A stretch of 8,926 nucleotides of DNA from Clostridia bacterium (GCA_017408535.1 JAFQUL010000100.1:1-8926); one strand, 5' to 3'. Numbered from the stretch's first letter, positions 1-7,047 are shown. Notes: generated by a model from the letters alone, not told the origin. A program made the numbers and translations.

Positions 1-387
1 CGTTGGCTGAGGCTGTGGCGGAGGAGTAACCTTAGAAGCTGTAGGCGGCGTCTGAGGTACGGGAGTTACCTTGGGAGTCGCGGGCTGAGCCTGTGGCGTG
101 GGAGTAACCTTAGGAGCTGTAGGCGGCGTCTGAGGTGCGGGAGCAGCCTTAGGAGCCGTTGGCTGAGCCTGGGGCTGAGGATTGACCTTTTGTGCCTGCG
201 GCTGTGGACGGGGAATGGGACGTGCACCCGAGGGGGTTACTCTCCTGACGGTATAGTTTTTCTGAGGAACGGAGCTCTCCGGCTTTTTTACCGTGCCGGG
301 AGCAGGCTCCTCTTTCTTTCTCGCAAAGCCGCTGTCCGGGAGAAATCCGTCATCTTCAAGCGGCATATTTTTTTCATTTTCGTTCAT
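1..387 (-). CDS. Proline-rich 13-residue-repeat protein, N-terminal part (runs off left edge)
   Basis: I do not recognise this protein. An open frame of 129 codons runs from an ATG at 387 to the window edge with no stop. The start is supported by an AAGGTAAGG-type ribosome site in the 20-bp gap after the CPBP gene. The first ~60 residues are charged and hydrophilic (MNENEKNMPLEDDGF..., then a Lys/Arg-rich stretch), with no signal peptide or membrane segment. From about residue 63 the chain becomes 13-residue repeats of the type PTAPKVTPTPQAQ, rich in Pro, Gln, Thr, Ala and Lys. This composition predicts an extended, disordered, basic linker. The C-terminal part, which would reveal the function, lies outside the window. 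It is the last visible gene of the minus-strand train. It could be a membrane or envelope protein with a cytoplasmic or linker tail; that is a guess from composition and from its CPBP neighbour. Confidence 0.75.
   Translation of the reverse strand, partial: MNENEKNMPLEDDGFLPDSGFARKKEEPAPGTVKKPESSVPQKNYTVRRVTPSGARPIPRPQPQAQKVNPQPQAQPTAPKAAPAPQTPPTAPKVTPTPQAQPATPKVTPVPQTPPTASKVTPPPQPQPT
7..201 (-). repeat. Tandem 39-bp (13-residue) proline-rich repeats with 78-bp higher-order period
   Basis: Reading the proline-rich gene, four full 13-residue units occupy residues 76-88, 89-101, 102-114 and 115-127 (consensus P-T-A-P-K-V-T-P-x-P-Q-x-x). A degenerate copy precedes them at residues 63-75 and a further unit begins at the window edge. 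Alternate units end in QAQ-like or QTP, so the DNA has a 78-bp super-period: bases 7-45 match 85-123 at 35 of 39 positions, and 46-84 resemble 124-162 more loosely. Adjacent 39-bp units are less alike than units two apart, which suggests that the array grew by duplication of pairs. Confidence 0.85.
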
Positions 388-407
388 CTATCTGTACCTT
401 ACCTTTC

Positions 408-1310
408 TCAATCGATCAGGAAGACCAGCACCAGATATGCCGCCGCACATATCGGGAAGGCGGGATTGGCCGCGGCAGAGAGAAAGCCGCCGGATCTTTT
501 CCCGGGGATAAAGGGCTCTTCTCTGTCAAGGGCGAGAGAGCCGTGGCGGTGGAGCAGTCTCTCTCCCTGTCCCAGCATAAGAAAGAGAGAAAGGAGAAAG
601 AGTACTGCAGAAGTGAACACGGCAAATACCGCGTTCTGAGGAATGCTGATTATTGCGGAAACATACTCCTCAAAGAACAGTATGTAAAGGTTATGTATAA
701 GGTGTACTGCCGCCGAACAGAATACCGAGCGGGTAACGAAGGCGGTAAAGCCGAGGATCAGCCCGGAGAAGAAGTACACCGGGAATGCGTGGATATTAAA
801 GTGTAGGAAGGAGAAGAGCAGTGCCGAGAAAAATACGGCAGTACCCATCCCCATGCTCTGGTACTCTGAGAGAAACACAGAACGGCAGAGGAACTCCTCA
901 GTTACGGCGGGGATAAGAGCAAAGGCGATGGTGATGAATACCGCTCTTGAGGCAAGAGCATCCGGCACCATCTCGCTGTATACCGATGCATCAGCGGCGG
1001 AAATACCCATAAAGTAAAGTCCGAATGAGATCAGCATACTGCCGAAAATAACGGTAAACAGTGCGCTCACCGTAAAGAGCACGCTGCCGCCGGTGGGAAT
1101 ACGCAGACGCAGGTCTGATACCGAAAGTCCTCTTATTCTTACGTAGAGCAGGGCGGGGAAGAAGAGTATCACCAGCTGAAGAACCGCAAGGGAGAGGAAA
1201 ACGGTATCTCCTTCACCCAAAACCGATACGTCAATATATCTGATGATCACCGTCAGACCCATTACCACCAGAGCGAGTATGGGGGAAGAAACAGCACCTT
1301 TATTTTTCAC
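408..1310 (-). CDS. CPBP family intramembrane glutamic endopeptidase (Rce1/Abi type)
   Basis: Membrane protein of 300 residues with about eight hydrophobic segments and the three CPBP (PF02517) motifs: EEFLCR at residues 138-143 (the EExxxR catalytic motif), FxxxH at 166-170 followed by N172, and HxxxN at 203-207. In the family these residues form an intramembrane active site; known relatives process prenylated proteins (Rce1) or act in bacteriocin self-immunity, and the bacterial substrate is usually unknown. I choose the GTG at 1310 as start. The frame is open to 1385, but that would put 86 bp inside the cyclo-ligase gene. The GTG gives an 11-bp overlap, lies 12 nt after an AGGGGG site and keeps the first membrane helix. 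After the CPBP core there is a charged stretch (about residues 258-285) and one more hydrophobic helix ending at the C-terminus. Confidence 0.88.
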   Translation of the reverse strand: MKNKGAVSSPILALVVMGLTVIIRYIDVSVLGEGDTVFLSLAVLQLVILFFPALLYVRIRGLSVSDLRLRIPTGGSVLFTVSALFTVIFGSMLISFGLYFMGISAADASVYSEMVPDALASRAVFITIAFALIPAVTEEFLCRSVFLSEYQSMGMGTAVFFSALLFSFLHFNIHAFPVYFFSGLILGFTAFVTRSVFCSAAVHLIHNLYILFFEEYVSAIISIPQNAVFAVFTSAVLFLLSLFLMLGQGERLLHRHGSLALDREEPFIPGKRSGGFLSAAANPAFPICAAAYLVLVFLID

Positions 1311-1881
1311 TTGTAATAGTGACCCCCTTTTCGGTAACGAGAATATCCACCGGCAGGTCATATCTGCCCCGCGGGACTCTCTCAAGGATGCAGTCGCTGT
1401 ATATCACTCCCATGGTACTGCCTCTGTATCCGGCGAGAAATCTGTCGTAATATCCGCCGCCGTAGCCCACCCTGTAGCCCTTTTTGTCAAAGAGGAAGGC
1501 GGGAACGATGCAGAGACAGTTTTTATCCCCGGGGGAGAAGCGAGGGGAGCGGTCATCCGGCTCAAGGATGCCCATATTCCCCTTTACCAGCATATCAAGG
1601 CTGTCCACTGAGCGGTATTCCATGATACCGCCGGGAGAGGAGACGGGAAATGCAACTGTTTTTCCCCGTCTGAGTGCCTCAGAGGCTATGGGGAAAACGT
1701 CTATTTCATCGGCAAGGGGAGCATAGAGCAAAAGGGCGTCGGCAAATCTGAAGCTGGCAAGGGACAGGACGGTGTCGCATATCCTTTTGTCCATGGCAGT
1801 CTTTTTTTCTGCCGGGAGCTGCCGTCTTTTCTCTCTGTATTCCTGCCTGAGAGAATTTTTTACGTTTCTGATCTCTTTCAT
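1300..1881 (-). CDS. 5-formyltetrahydrofolate cyclo-ligase (MTHFS/YgfA/Fau family)
   Basis: Cytoplasmic enzyme of 193 residues, the usual length for the family, which converts 5-formyltetrahydrofolate and ATP to 5,10-methenyltetrahydrofolate. It salvages a dead-end, inhibitory folate made as a side product of serine hydroxymethyltransferase. The hallmark block is at residues 126-149: VPAFLFD, then GYRVGYGGGYYDR with the glycine-rich nucleotide/phosphate loop at 139-144. The N-terminal basic helix (KRRQLPAEKK) and Glu59 in the substrate-binding YAPLADEIDV segment are also present, as is the late PVDILVTEKG motif. The ATG at 1881 lies 14 bp after the DJ-1 stop. No strong Shine-Dalgarno is visible there, so translation may be coupled to the DJ-1 gene. 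Its end overlaps the CPBP gene by 11 bp. Confidence 0.95.
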   Translation of the reverse strand: MKEIRNVKNSLRQEYREKRRQLPAEKKTAMDKRICDTVLSLASFRFADALLLYAPLADEIDVFPIASEALRRGKTVAFPVSSPGGIMEYRSVDSLDMLVKGNMGILEPDDRSPRFSPGDKNCLCIVPAFLFDKKGYRVGYGGGYYDRFLAGYRGSTMGVIYSDCILERVPRGRYDLPVDILVTEKGVTITSEK

Positions 1882-1895
1882 ACCGGGTAGCTTTT

Positions 1896-2459
1896 TCAGC
1901 GAGCAGAGCTTTCGCCGTGGTAAACAGATGCGGCGATCTCATCTGCCTTTTCTCTGCCGAAAAGGGCCTCGATAAGAAGGAGAGCAAAGTCGGCGGAAAC
2001 ACCCATAGCCTTGGCAGTTATGATATTGCCGTCTCTTACCGCACCGTCTTCGGTGTACTCCGCACCGAGAAGGCGGTCGATAAACACTTTTTCGGGGAAG
2101 CAGGTGGCTTTTTTGCCTTCAAGCAGGCCTCTCTTTCCGAGGATATAGGGTGCGGCGCAGATAGCGGCAAGGAATGCACCGCGGCGGGCGCCGTCAAGTA
2201 TCATCTCGTCTACCTTGTCCGATGCGTCAAGATTATCCGCACCCGGAAGTCCGCCGGGAAGGATAAGCATCTCGGGAAGGTCTTCGGGGGAGATATCGTC
2301 TATATTAAGATCTGCCTTTACAGTAACGCCCTGGCGGCTGGTGACGGTGTCTCCGGTAACTCCTACCGTTTTTACGTCAGCGCCGGCACGGCGAAGAAGA
2401 TCGAGGGGGCAGAGTGCCTCTACAGTTTCAAATCCGTCTGCAAGAAAAAGATATATCAT
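1896..2459 (-). CDS. DJ-1/PfpI (YajL-like) family protein
   Basis: Soluble 187-residue flavodoxin-like protein of the DJ-1 subfamily. The nucleophile-elbow cysteine is Cys101 in AAICAAP, and the conserved acidic partner is Glu14 in GFETVEAL, matching human DJ-1 Cys106 and Glu18 by alignment by eye. The LILPGG segment at residues 65-70 is also typical. Members are linked to oxidative-stress protection and to glyoxalase or deglycase activity, the latter debated, so I do not assign a precise reaction. The frame extends to an ATG at 2492, but the internal ATG at 2459 starts exactly at the first beta strand (MIYLFLADGF) and has a GGAG 5 nt upstream, so I prefer it. The 102-bp gap before it (2460-2561) is the longest in the train and shows no convincing promoter or terminator. 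Confidence 0.92.
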   Translation of the reverse strand: MIYLFLADGFETVEALCPLDLLRRAGADVKTVGVTGDTVTSRQGVTVKADLNIDDISPEDLPEMLILPGGLPGADNLDASDKVDEMILDGARRGAFLAAICAAPYILGKRGLLEGKKATCFPEKVFIDRLLGAEYTEDGAVRDGNIITAKAMGVSADFALLLIEALFGREKADEIAASVYHGESSAR

Positions 2460-2464
2460 AAGAT

Positions 2465-2468
2465 CTCC
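2465..2468 (-). promoter_or_regulatory. Ribosome binding site deciding the DJ-1 start
   Basis: GGAG on the minus strand with 5 nt (ATCTT) before the ATG at 2459. The alternative upstream ATG at 2492 has only a C-rich stretch before it and would add 11 charged residues not seen in the family, so this site favours the shorter protein. Confidence 0.65.
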
Positions 2469-2561
2469 ATTCCGCCGCTCACGGGGGTGCATATGGGAGA
2501 CAGCTCCGAGTGTACCGGGGTGGGCGGCCTAAGCTTAAATGGGTGAAAAATCTGTTTTGGG

Positions 2562-3422
2562 TCACCGTTCGGCAAACAGGTCAAGGCGGGGGTCCTTTAC
2601 CGGGATATCCTCCCCGAAAACTCTGTAAAGAGCCTTTGCCTCTCTGTTTTCCAGCCTGTCCTTCAGAACAGTTTCCCCTATGTCGGTTTCAATTATACCA
2701 TAATTATCCCGTCTGTCTGTATAGAAAGAGTGAACAATTATATCGTTTTTGTTAATATCGTTCTCGTATACCGCAAAGCCGACCTTTCTTCCCTCTACAG
2801 TTATATAGTCGACTGAGTAGCCGTCAAAGGTAAGGGGGAAGAACTCACGGGTGGAGAGGAATGCCGCTCTGTCACGGCCGACTGCCACGCGGTACAGGGA
2901 ATAAAGCAGGTCTGTATCCCCGTCAAAGGGGGTTCGCTCAAGGGCGAGAAAAGCGGCCTTTTCACGCTCGGACAGAGGTCTGTCGGGCGCACCTACAAGC
3001 CCCGGTGTTCCGTATGCCTCAAGGTCAAAGCCGAAGGAACGGTACATAGGGAACAGCCCGGGTCTGGCGGGGGTCACTACGGCAAAGCGCTCCCCGCGAC
3101 GGCGGAGCTCTTCGTGTGAGAACTTCATCAGCTCTCTGAGCAGTCCCATTCCGCGGAACTCCTTTTTGGTACAGCAGGAGTAGAAGTACACTCCTCTCTC
3201 AAGGATATCCTCTGAGCGAAGGTATACCGGTACCGCACAGTGCATGGCACGGACCCTGCCGTCTACACGCATAACGAAAATATCACGGGTAATATCAAGG
3301 GTGTCTGTAAAGCGGTCTATATATTCCCGGCTGTCCCCGAATGCCTCCTGCCAGAGGGCGGCAATATCCGGGTAGTCCTCTTTTCTTGCAAGACCCGGGA
3401 GGGCGTTATTCAATATCTGCAT
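2562..3422 (-). CDS. GNAT family N-acetyltransferase, Eis-like
   Basis: Cytoplasmic protein of 286 residues. The N-terminal half is a GNAT fold: the acetyl-CoA loop is KKEFRGMGLLRELM at residues 86-99, an R-x-x-G form with Leu where many GNATs have Gly/Ala, as in Eis-type proteins. It is followed by the MYRSFGF segment at 126-132, typical of the fourth and fifth strands. The remaining ~150 residues would fit the second, degenerate acetyltransferase lobe of Eis-like proteins, though a sterol-carrier-type third domain seems absent at this length. The substrate is unknown. The ATG at 3422 overlaps the end of ftsK by 17 bp, which implies coupled translation. A TTG three codons later (3413), with AAGGA 8 nt upstream, is an alternative start that would shorten the overlap to 8 bp. 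Confidence 0.87.
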   Translation of the reverse strand: MQILNNALPGLARKEDYPDIAALWQEAFGDSREYIDRFTDTLDITRDIFVMRVDGRVRAMHCAVPVYLRSEDILERGVYFYSCCTKKEFRGMGLLRELMKFSHEELRRRGERFAVVTPARPGLFPMYRSFGFDLEAYGTPGLVGAPDRPLSEREKAAFLALERTPFDGDTDLLYSLYRVAVGRDRAAFLSTREFFPLTFDGYSVDYITVEGRKVGFAVYENDINKNDIIVHSFYTDRRDNYGIIETDIGETVLKDRLENREAKALYRVFGEDIPVKDPRLDLFAER

Positions 3423-6081
3423 CCTTAAGAACCATCTCCATATATTCCTGCTTGGTCAGCAGCACCTCACGGGGCTTCTGACCCTCGGGTGCGCTTACGT
3501 AGCCCAGCTCCTCCATTCTGTCAATGAGCTTAGCCGCGCGGCCGTAGCCGAGAGACAGCTTTCTCTGAATGAGAGAGGTAGAGATCTTTCCGCTGTCCAC
3601 CGCCAGCTCAAGAGCGGCCTTCAGCATTGGGTCGCCGCCTTCATCGTCTCCGTCGCCCACAGTGGAGGCGATAAGATCCTTTTTCTTGACTCCGCACAGC
3701 TCTGCGGCTCTCTCGATGCTCTGGATGACCTCGTCGCTGTACTGGGCGGCAATATCGGTATTCTTCTTTATAAATTCCACCACCGTTTCGACCTCTTCGT
3801 CTGAGACGAAGGAGCCCTGTCCTCTCATCGGCTTATTCGCGCCGATGGGGGAGTAGAGCATATCGCCGCGGCCGATAAGCTTTTCCGCACCGCCCATGTC
3901 GATGATGGTACGGGAGTCAGCCTGGTTTGAGGTGGTGAATGCGATCCTTGAGGGAATATTTGCCTTGATAAGACCGGTGATAACGTCAACAGAAGGACGC
4001 TGAGTACCTACGATAAGGTGCATACCTGCGGCTCTTGCCTTCTGAGCAAGGCGGCAGATAGAGGTCTCCACATCGTCGGATGCGGTCATCATCAGATCGG
4101 CAAGCTCGTCTATTACGATAACTATCTGGGGCAGGAATTCCTTTTCGGGGTCCTTTGCGGTAATAGAGTTGTAGCCCTTTATCTCACGGGCGCCAACCTC
4201 CTCTATCAGCTCAAAGCGGCGCTCCATTTCGGTTACCGCCCAGGAGAGAGAGCCTGCCGCCTTTTTGGGGTCGGAGACTACCGGCACAAGAAGGTGGGGA
4301 AGGCCGTTATATACGTTGAGCTCTACCTTCTTGGGGTCTATAAGTATCAGCTTCATCTCGTCGGGACGGGCCTTATAGAGAAGGCTGATGATTATCGAGT
4401 TGATACAAACCGACTTACCGGATCCGGTAGCACCGGCAATAAGCAGGTGGGGCATCTTGGCAATATCCATATACATGGGGTTGCCCACAACGTCCTTACC
4501 CAGGGCGGCGGTTATCTTTGAGGGAGCAGACTCAAACTGCTTGTTCTCAAGGAGACTTCTCAGACACACCATGGCGGTGGTGCGGTTGGGCACCTCGATA
4601 CCTACCGCAGACTTGCCGGGGATGGGAGCCTCTATTCTTACGCCGGATGTAGCAAGGCTCAGAGCGATATCGTCAACCAGATTTGCAATGGAACGTACTC
4701 TCGTGCCTGCCTCCGGCTGAAGCTCGTAGCGGGTGATGGTGGGACCCTTTGATACGTTTATTACCTTGGTCTTTACGTTAAAGCTCAGAAGGGTGTCTAC
4801 CAGACGCTTGGCATTGTTCTTAAGCTCGTTTTCATCTGTCTCGGGGGGTGCTTCCTCTTCTCTGAGAAAGTCAAGAGGGGGGAAGATATACGCCGGCTTC
4901 GGGGGAGGAGCTGTCTTTTTGGTTACCTCCTTCGGCTCCTCGGGACGCTCACGGGTCACTGACAGCTCCGTTTCTGCGGTCTCGGGCGCGTCATCGTCTG
5001 AGGGAAGGGGAACGTCAAGAGAAAGGTCGGGGGTAACGGGATCGGGATCAACGAATATATTTTTCCAGTCAAGGTCTATGCCGCCCGGAAGCTCCTCAGG
5101 GGGGATCTGCTCGGTCAGAGGCTCGGTGGCTCCTGCGGCCTCCTCCTCTGCCTCCGCTTCAAGCACTGACGGATCCTCTCTCTTGCTCTTTGCGGCGGCG
5201 TAAGCCTCTTCGTCAAGGATATCCTCCTCAAAGTAGGGGTCTATTCTCACTTCGTCGTCAATGGGAGAGGATGAGATCTTTTCCTCCTCCTCTTCTTCAA
5301 GAGAAACGTCAGGGTCAAACTGATGTCTTTTTATCTTCTTTACGGGGCGGAGCTCCTTTTTCTCCTTTGAAGGGGTAACGGGGATATAGGGATCGTCGGG
5401 ATATACCGCCTTTGAGCGCTGTTCGGCAAGAACAGCCTCCTTTTCCTCACGGCGTCGCTTGATTCTGTATGCGATGCTGACGAAAATGCTTCTGGGAGTG
5501 GCACCGAAGAGGAAGATAGAGAAGATGACGAGGGCGGCGATGACTATAATGAGAGTGCCTACTCTGTCAAAGCCTGCCAGCATAAGAGTGCCGAGAAGTC
5601 CGCCGATGACACCGCCGCCGGACAGCTGCTTGCCCCCCTCCCAGAGAGCGGATACGTTATAGCAGTGAAGGGCCTCGGGGGCGAAGGAGTGGAAGAACAC
5701 CGACAGCAGAAGGGTAACTATCAGAGCCAGGGTGATACGTGAGGCAAGGGAGTAGCTCTCCACGCTCTTCTTCCAGATCACGGCAAGATAGATCATGATC
5801 AGCGGAACAGCGTATGTAGCAGCACCGAAAAGTCCGAAAAACAGATCGTGTATTCCGAGACCTACCGTGCCTACCGAATTTTTGAAGAAATAACATACGG
5901 CGAGAAATACCGCCGCGATCACCAGCACGCAGGGTATTATCTGATGCTTAACGCCTGCCGCGCGTCTTGCGGCCTCCTCAGCGGCTGAGCGCTCGGGAGC
6001 CTTTTTTCTGCTTTTATTGTCCGTCGGTTTTTTGACGGGGGTCTTTTTTGTGGTCTTTTGAGGGGTCTTTTTCTGTGCCAA
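3406..6081 (-). CDS. ftsK: DNA translocase FtsK/SpoIIIE
   Basis: Septum-anchored, ATP-driven double-stranded DNA pump of 891 residues that clears chromosome from the closing septum and, in spore formers, fills the forespore. Layout: a Lys/Thr-rich basic tail (1-45); four or so membrane helices (about 48-67, 79-102, 112-132 and a Gly-rich pair region 155-193); a long Pro/Glu/Asp-rich linker (about 210-400) with a run of six Glu; the motor, with Walker A GATGSGKS at 550-557 and Walker B ending IVIDE (Asp658, Glu659); the TQRPSVDVITG segment; and a C-terminal winged-helix gamma domain (about 817-876) of the type that reads orienting DNA sequences. I choose the TTG at 6081 because AAAAGGAG lies 9 nt upstream. 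The frame is open to a TTG at 6138 with no ribosome site. The symbol could equally be spoIIIE; sequence alone does not separate them. Confidence 0.96.
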   Translation of the reverse strand: MAQKKTPQKTTKKTPVKKPTDNKSRKKAPERSAAEEAARRAAGVKHQIIPCVLVIAAVFLAVCYFFKNSVGTVGLGIHDLFFGLFGAATYAVPLIMIYLAVIWKKSVESYSLASRITLALIVTLLLSVFFHSFAPEALHCYNVSALWEGGKQLSGGGVIGGLLGTLMLAGFDRVGTLIIVIAALVIFSIFLFGATPRSIFVSIAYRIKRRREEKEAVLAEQRSKAVYPDDPYIPVTPSKEKKELRPVKKIKRHQFDPDVSLEEEEEEKISSSPIDDEVRIDPYFEEDILDEEAYAAAKSKREDPSVLEAEAEEEAAGATEPLTEQIPPEELPGGIDLDWKNIFVDPDPVTPDLSLDVPLPSDDDAPETAETELSVTRERPEEPKEVTKKTAPPPKPAYIFPPLDFLREEEAPPETDENELKNNAKRLVDTLLSFNVKTKVINVSKGPTITRYELQPEAGTRVRSIANLVDDIALSLATSGVRIEAPIPGKSAVGIEVPNRTTAMVCLRSLLENKQFESAPSKITAALGKDVVGNPMYMDIAKMPHLLIAGATGSGKSVCINSIIISLLYKARPDEMKLILIDPKKVELNVYNGLPHLLVPVVSDPKKAAGSLSWAVTEMERRFELIEEVGAREIKGYNSITAKDPEKEFLPQIVIVIDELADLMMTASDDVETSICRLAQKARAAGMHLIVGTQRPSVDVITGLIKANIPSRIAFTTSNQADSRTIIDMGGAEKLIGRGDMLYSPIGANKPMRGQGSFVSDEEVETVVEFIKKNTDIAAQYSDEVIQSIERAAELCGVKKKDLIASTVGDGDDEGGDPMLKAALELAVDSGKISTSLIQRKLSLGYGRAAKLIDRMEELGYVSAPEGQKPREVLLTKQEYMEMVLKDADIE

Positions 6082-6090
6082 GGTGAAGCA

Positions 6091-6098
6091 CTCCTTTT
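6091..6098 (-). promoter_or_regulatory. Strong Shine-Dalgarno deciding the TTG start of ftsK
   Basis: AAAAGGAG on the minus strand, 9 nt before TTG-GCA-CAG at 6081. It is the only good ribosome site in the region, and there is no in-frame ATG near it. This makes TTG the likely start, which would moderate translation of a large membrane ATPase. Confidence 0.75.
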
Positions 6099-6138
6099 CT
6101 TTAACTTTCCGTGAGGGTATCTCACATAAACAGATCAA

Positions 6139-6151
6139 ACCGCATAGCGGT
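6139..6151. repeat. Small perfect inverted repeat in the ftsK leader
   Basis: ACCGC-ATA-GCGGT: 5-bp arms around 3 bases, about 30-40 nt downstream of the predicted ftsK transcription start and about 60 nt before its TTG. It could be a weak leader hairpin or a dyad operator for the divergent promoters. It is short enough to be chance. Confidence 0.4.
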
Positions 6152-6188
6152 GGAATTTGTCAGATGCAGATGGGTATACTTAGTTTAT

Positions 6189-6217
6189 ATTATATCACAT
6201 AATATAGGAAAACACAA
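6189..6217 (-). promoter_or_regulatory. Sigma-A promoter for the ftsK gene train
   Basis: On the minus strand, -35 TTGTGT (6217-6212), a 17-bp spacer, then -10 TATAAT (6194-6189), preceded by TGA to give an extended -10 (TGnTATAAT). The initiation point would be near 6182, leaving a ~100-nt leader before the TTG. Of the plus-strand candidates for the divergent gene, the best is only TTGTCA (6157-6162) with an 18-bp spacer to TAGTTT (6181-6186). It is weak, and if real it would overlap this promoter. Confidence 0.75.
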
Positions 6218-6251
6218 CAAAAATTTGTCGGCGGCGTCGGGGGGAGCAGTT

Positions 6252-6653
6252 ATGAAGAAGGAAAAGCAGGAAGTAAAAGGGAAAAAAAGGACGGGCATTC
6301 GTGTTCTCGGGGGGCTTTGCGGCGGTGTGCTCAACGGTCTTTTCGGCTGCGGAGGAGGGATAGCGGCAATGCTTGCTCTGTCAAAATATATGCCGGAGGA
6401 GAGGGATGAGGGGGAGAGAGTGCGGCGGATCTTTGCGACCACCGTGCTGTCTGTCATCCCTATGTCTTTGGGGTCAGCCCCGGTGTACGGTACTCTCGGG
6501 GCGGTCAGCATGAGAGATGTATTGCCGCTGCTGTTGCCTGCCGCTCTCGGCGGGATAGCGGGAGGGCTGCTGCTCTCACGGATAAACACTAAGCTGCTTA
6601 AAAAGCTGTTTGCCGCACTTGTTGTATGGTCCGGTCTGCGGCTGATGATGTAG
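6252..6653 (+). CDS. Short TauE/SafE (TSUP) family membrane protein, first half-sized partner
   Basis: A 133-residue membrane protein with a basic N-terminal tail (KKEKQ...KGKKR) and about four helices. The Gly-rich motif GGLCGGVLNGLFGCGGG at residues 20-36 is the signature of TSUP (PF01925) transporters, which move sulfite, sulfoacetate, other organosulfur anions or related acids; the substrate cannot be told here. Normal TSUP proteins are ~250 residues and carry two such halves, so this is one half. The ATG at 6252 has GGGGGGAG 5 nt upstream. The frame is open further back to 6111, but that extension crosses the promoter region and encodes no membrane-like sequence. Eighteen bp downstream lies the partner half, so they probably assemble as a heterodimer. 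It diverges from ftsK, and a weak promoter may lie at 6157-6186. Confidence 0.82.
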   Translation: MKKEKQEVKGKKRTGIRVLGGLCGGVLNGLFGCGGGIAAMLALSKYMPEERDEGERVRRIFATTVLSVIPMSLGSAPVYGTLGAVSMRDVLPLLLPAALGGIAGGLLLSRINTKLLKKLFAALVVWSGLRLMM

Positions 6654-6671
6654 TAGGGAGGGTAAAAAAAT

Positions 6672-7013
6672 ATGGACTTTCTTTTGACTGCGGCCTTTGC
6701 CGCTCTTGTGGGAATGGGAGTGGGCAGCGGAGGGCTGTATCTGATATTCCTCACTCTTAACCGGGGGATAGAGCAGCTGACCGCTCAGGGAATGAACCTG
6801 TATTTTTTCCTCGTCGCCTCAGCGGGGGCGGCGGTACTGCACCTTTTCCGCCACCGCGGGGATCTTCTGGCAGCGGCGGTGCTGGGGGGAGTGGGAGCGG
6901 CTGCCGCCGCAGGGGGTGCGGCGCTGGCAGGAGTCCTTGACGGGGGGCTTCTCAGACGGCTTTTTGGCAGTTTTATGGTAATATCCGGCGTTTTTGCCTT
7001 CCTAAAGAAATAA
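6672..7013 (+). CDS. Short TauE/SafE (TSUP) family membrane protein, second half-sized partner
   Basis: A 113-residue, very hydrophobic protein with about four helices. It starts directly in a helix (MDFLLTAAFAALVGMGVGSGG) whose Gly-rich turn at residues 14-21 corresponds to the repeated TSUP motif of the preceding gene. Between helices sit short charged turns (RHRGD, LRRLFG). GGGAGGG lies 9 nt before the ATG at 6672, so it has its own ribosome site and is translated as a separate chain, not as a frameshifted fusion. Paired with the upstream half it would total 246 residues, the size of a normal one-chain transporter. The substrate is unknown. No terminator hairpin follows; an A-rich stretch leads straight to the rpsO promoter. 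Confidence 0.8.
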   Translation: MDFLLTAAFAALVGMGVGSGGLYLIFLTLNRGIEQLTAQGMNLYFFLVASAGAAVLHLFRHRGDLLAAAVLGGVGAAAAAGGAALAGVLDGGLLRRLFGSFMVISGVFAFLKK

Positions 7014-7047
7014 AATGGACGAAAAAGAAAAAATAATCAAAAAAACC

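Noticed and set aside
1..201. CRISPR-like array suggested by regular repetition at the left edge
   Set aside because: The repeats are contiguous 39-bp units without unique spacers, and they translate cleanly as proline-rich peptide repeats in one open frame.
190..639. 149-codon plus-strand frame across the proline-rich and CPBP genes
   Set aside because: It runs antisense to both genes and their junction, and its sequence has no coherent domain.
2460..2561. Possible promoter or terminator between the GNAT and DJ-1 genes
   Set aside because: Only scattered short GC complementarities (GCCGC/GCGGC far apart), no U tract and no -35/-10 pair with proper spacing.
4018..4521. 167-codon plus-strand frame inside ftsK
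   Set aside because: It lies opposite the motor domain of ftsK, with no ribosome site or recognisable motif; it is a shadow of the conserved gene.
6122..6145. Seven-codon open frame (MRFDLFM) in the ftsK leader, as a possible leader peptide
   Set aside because: No Shine-Dalgarno before it, no run of regulatory codons and no terminator/antiterminator pair nearby; too short to support.
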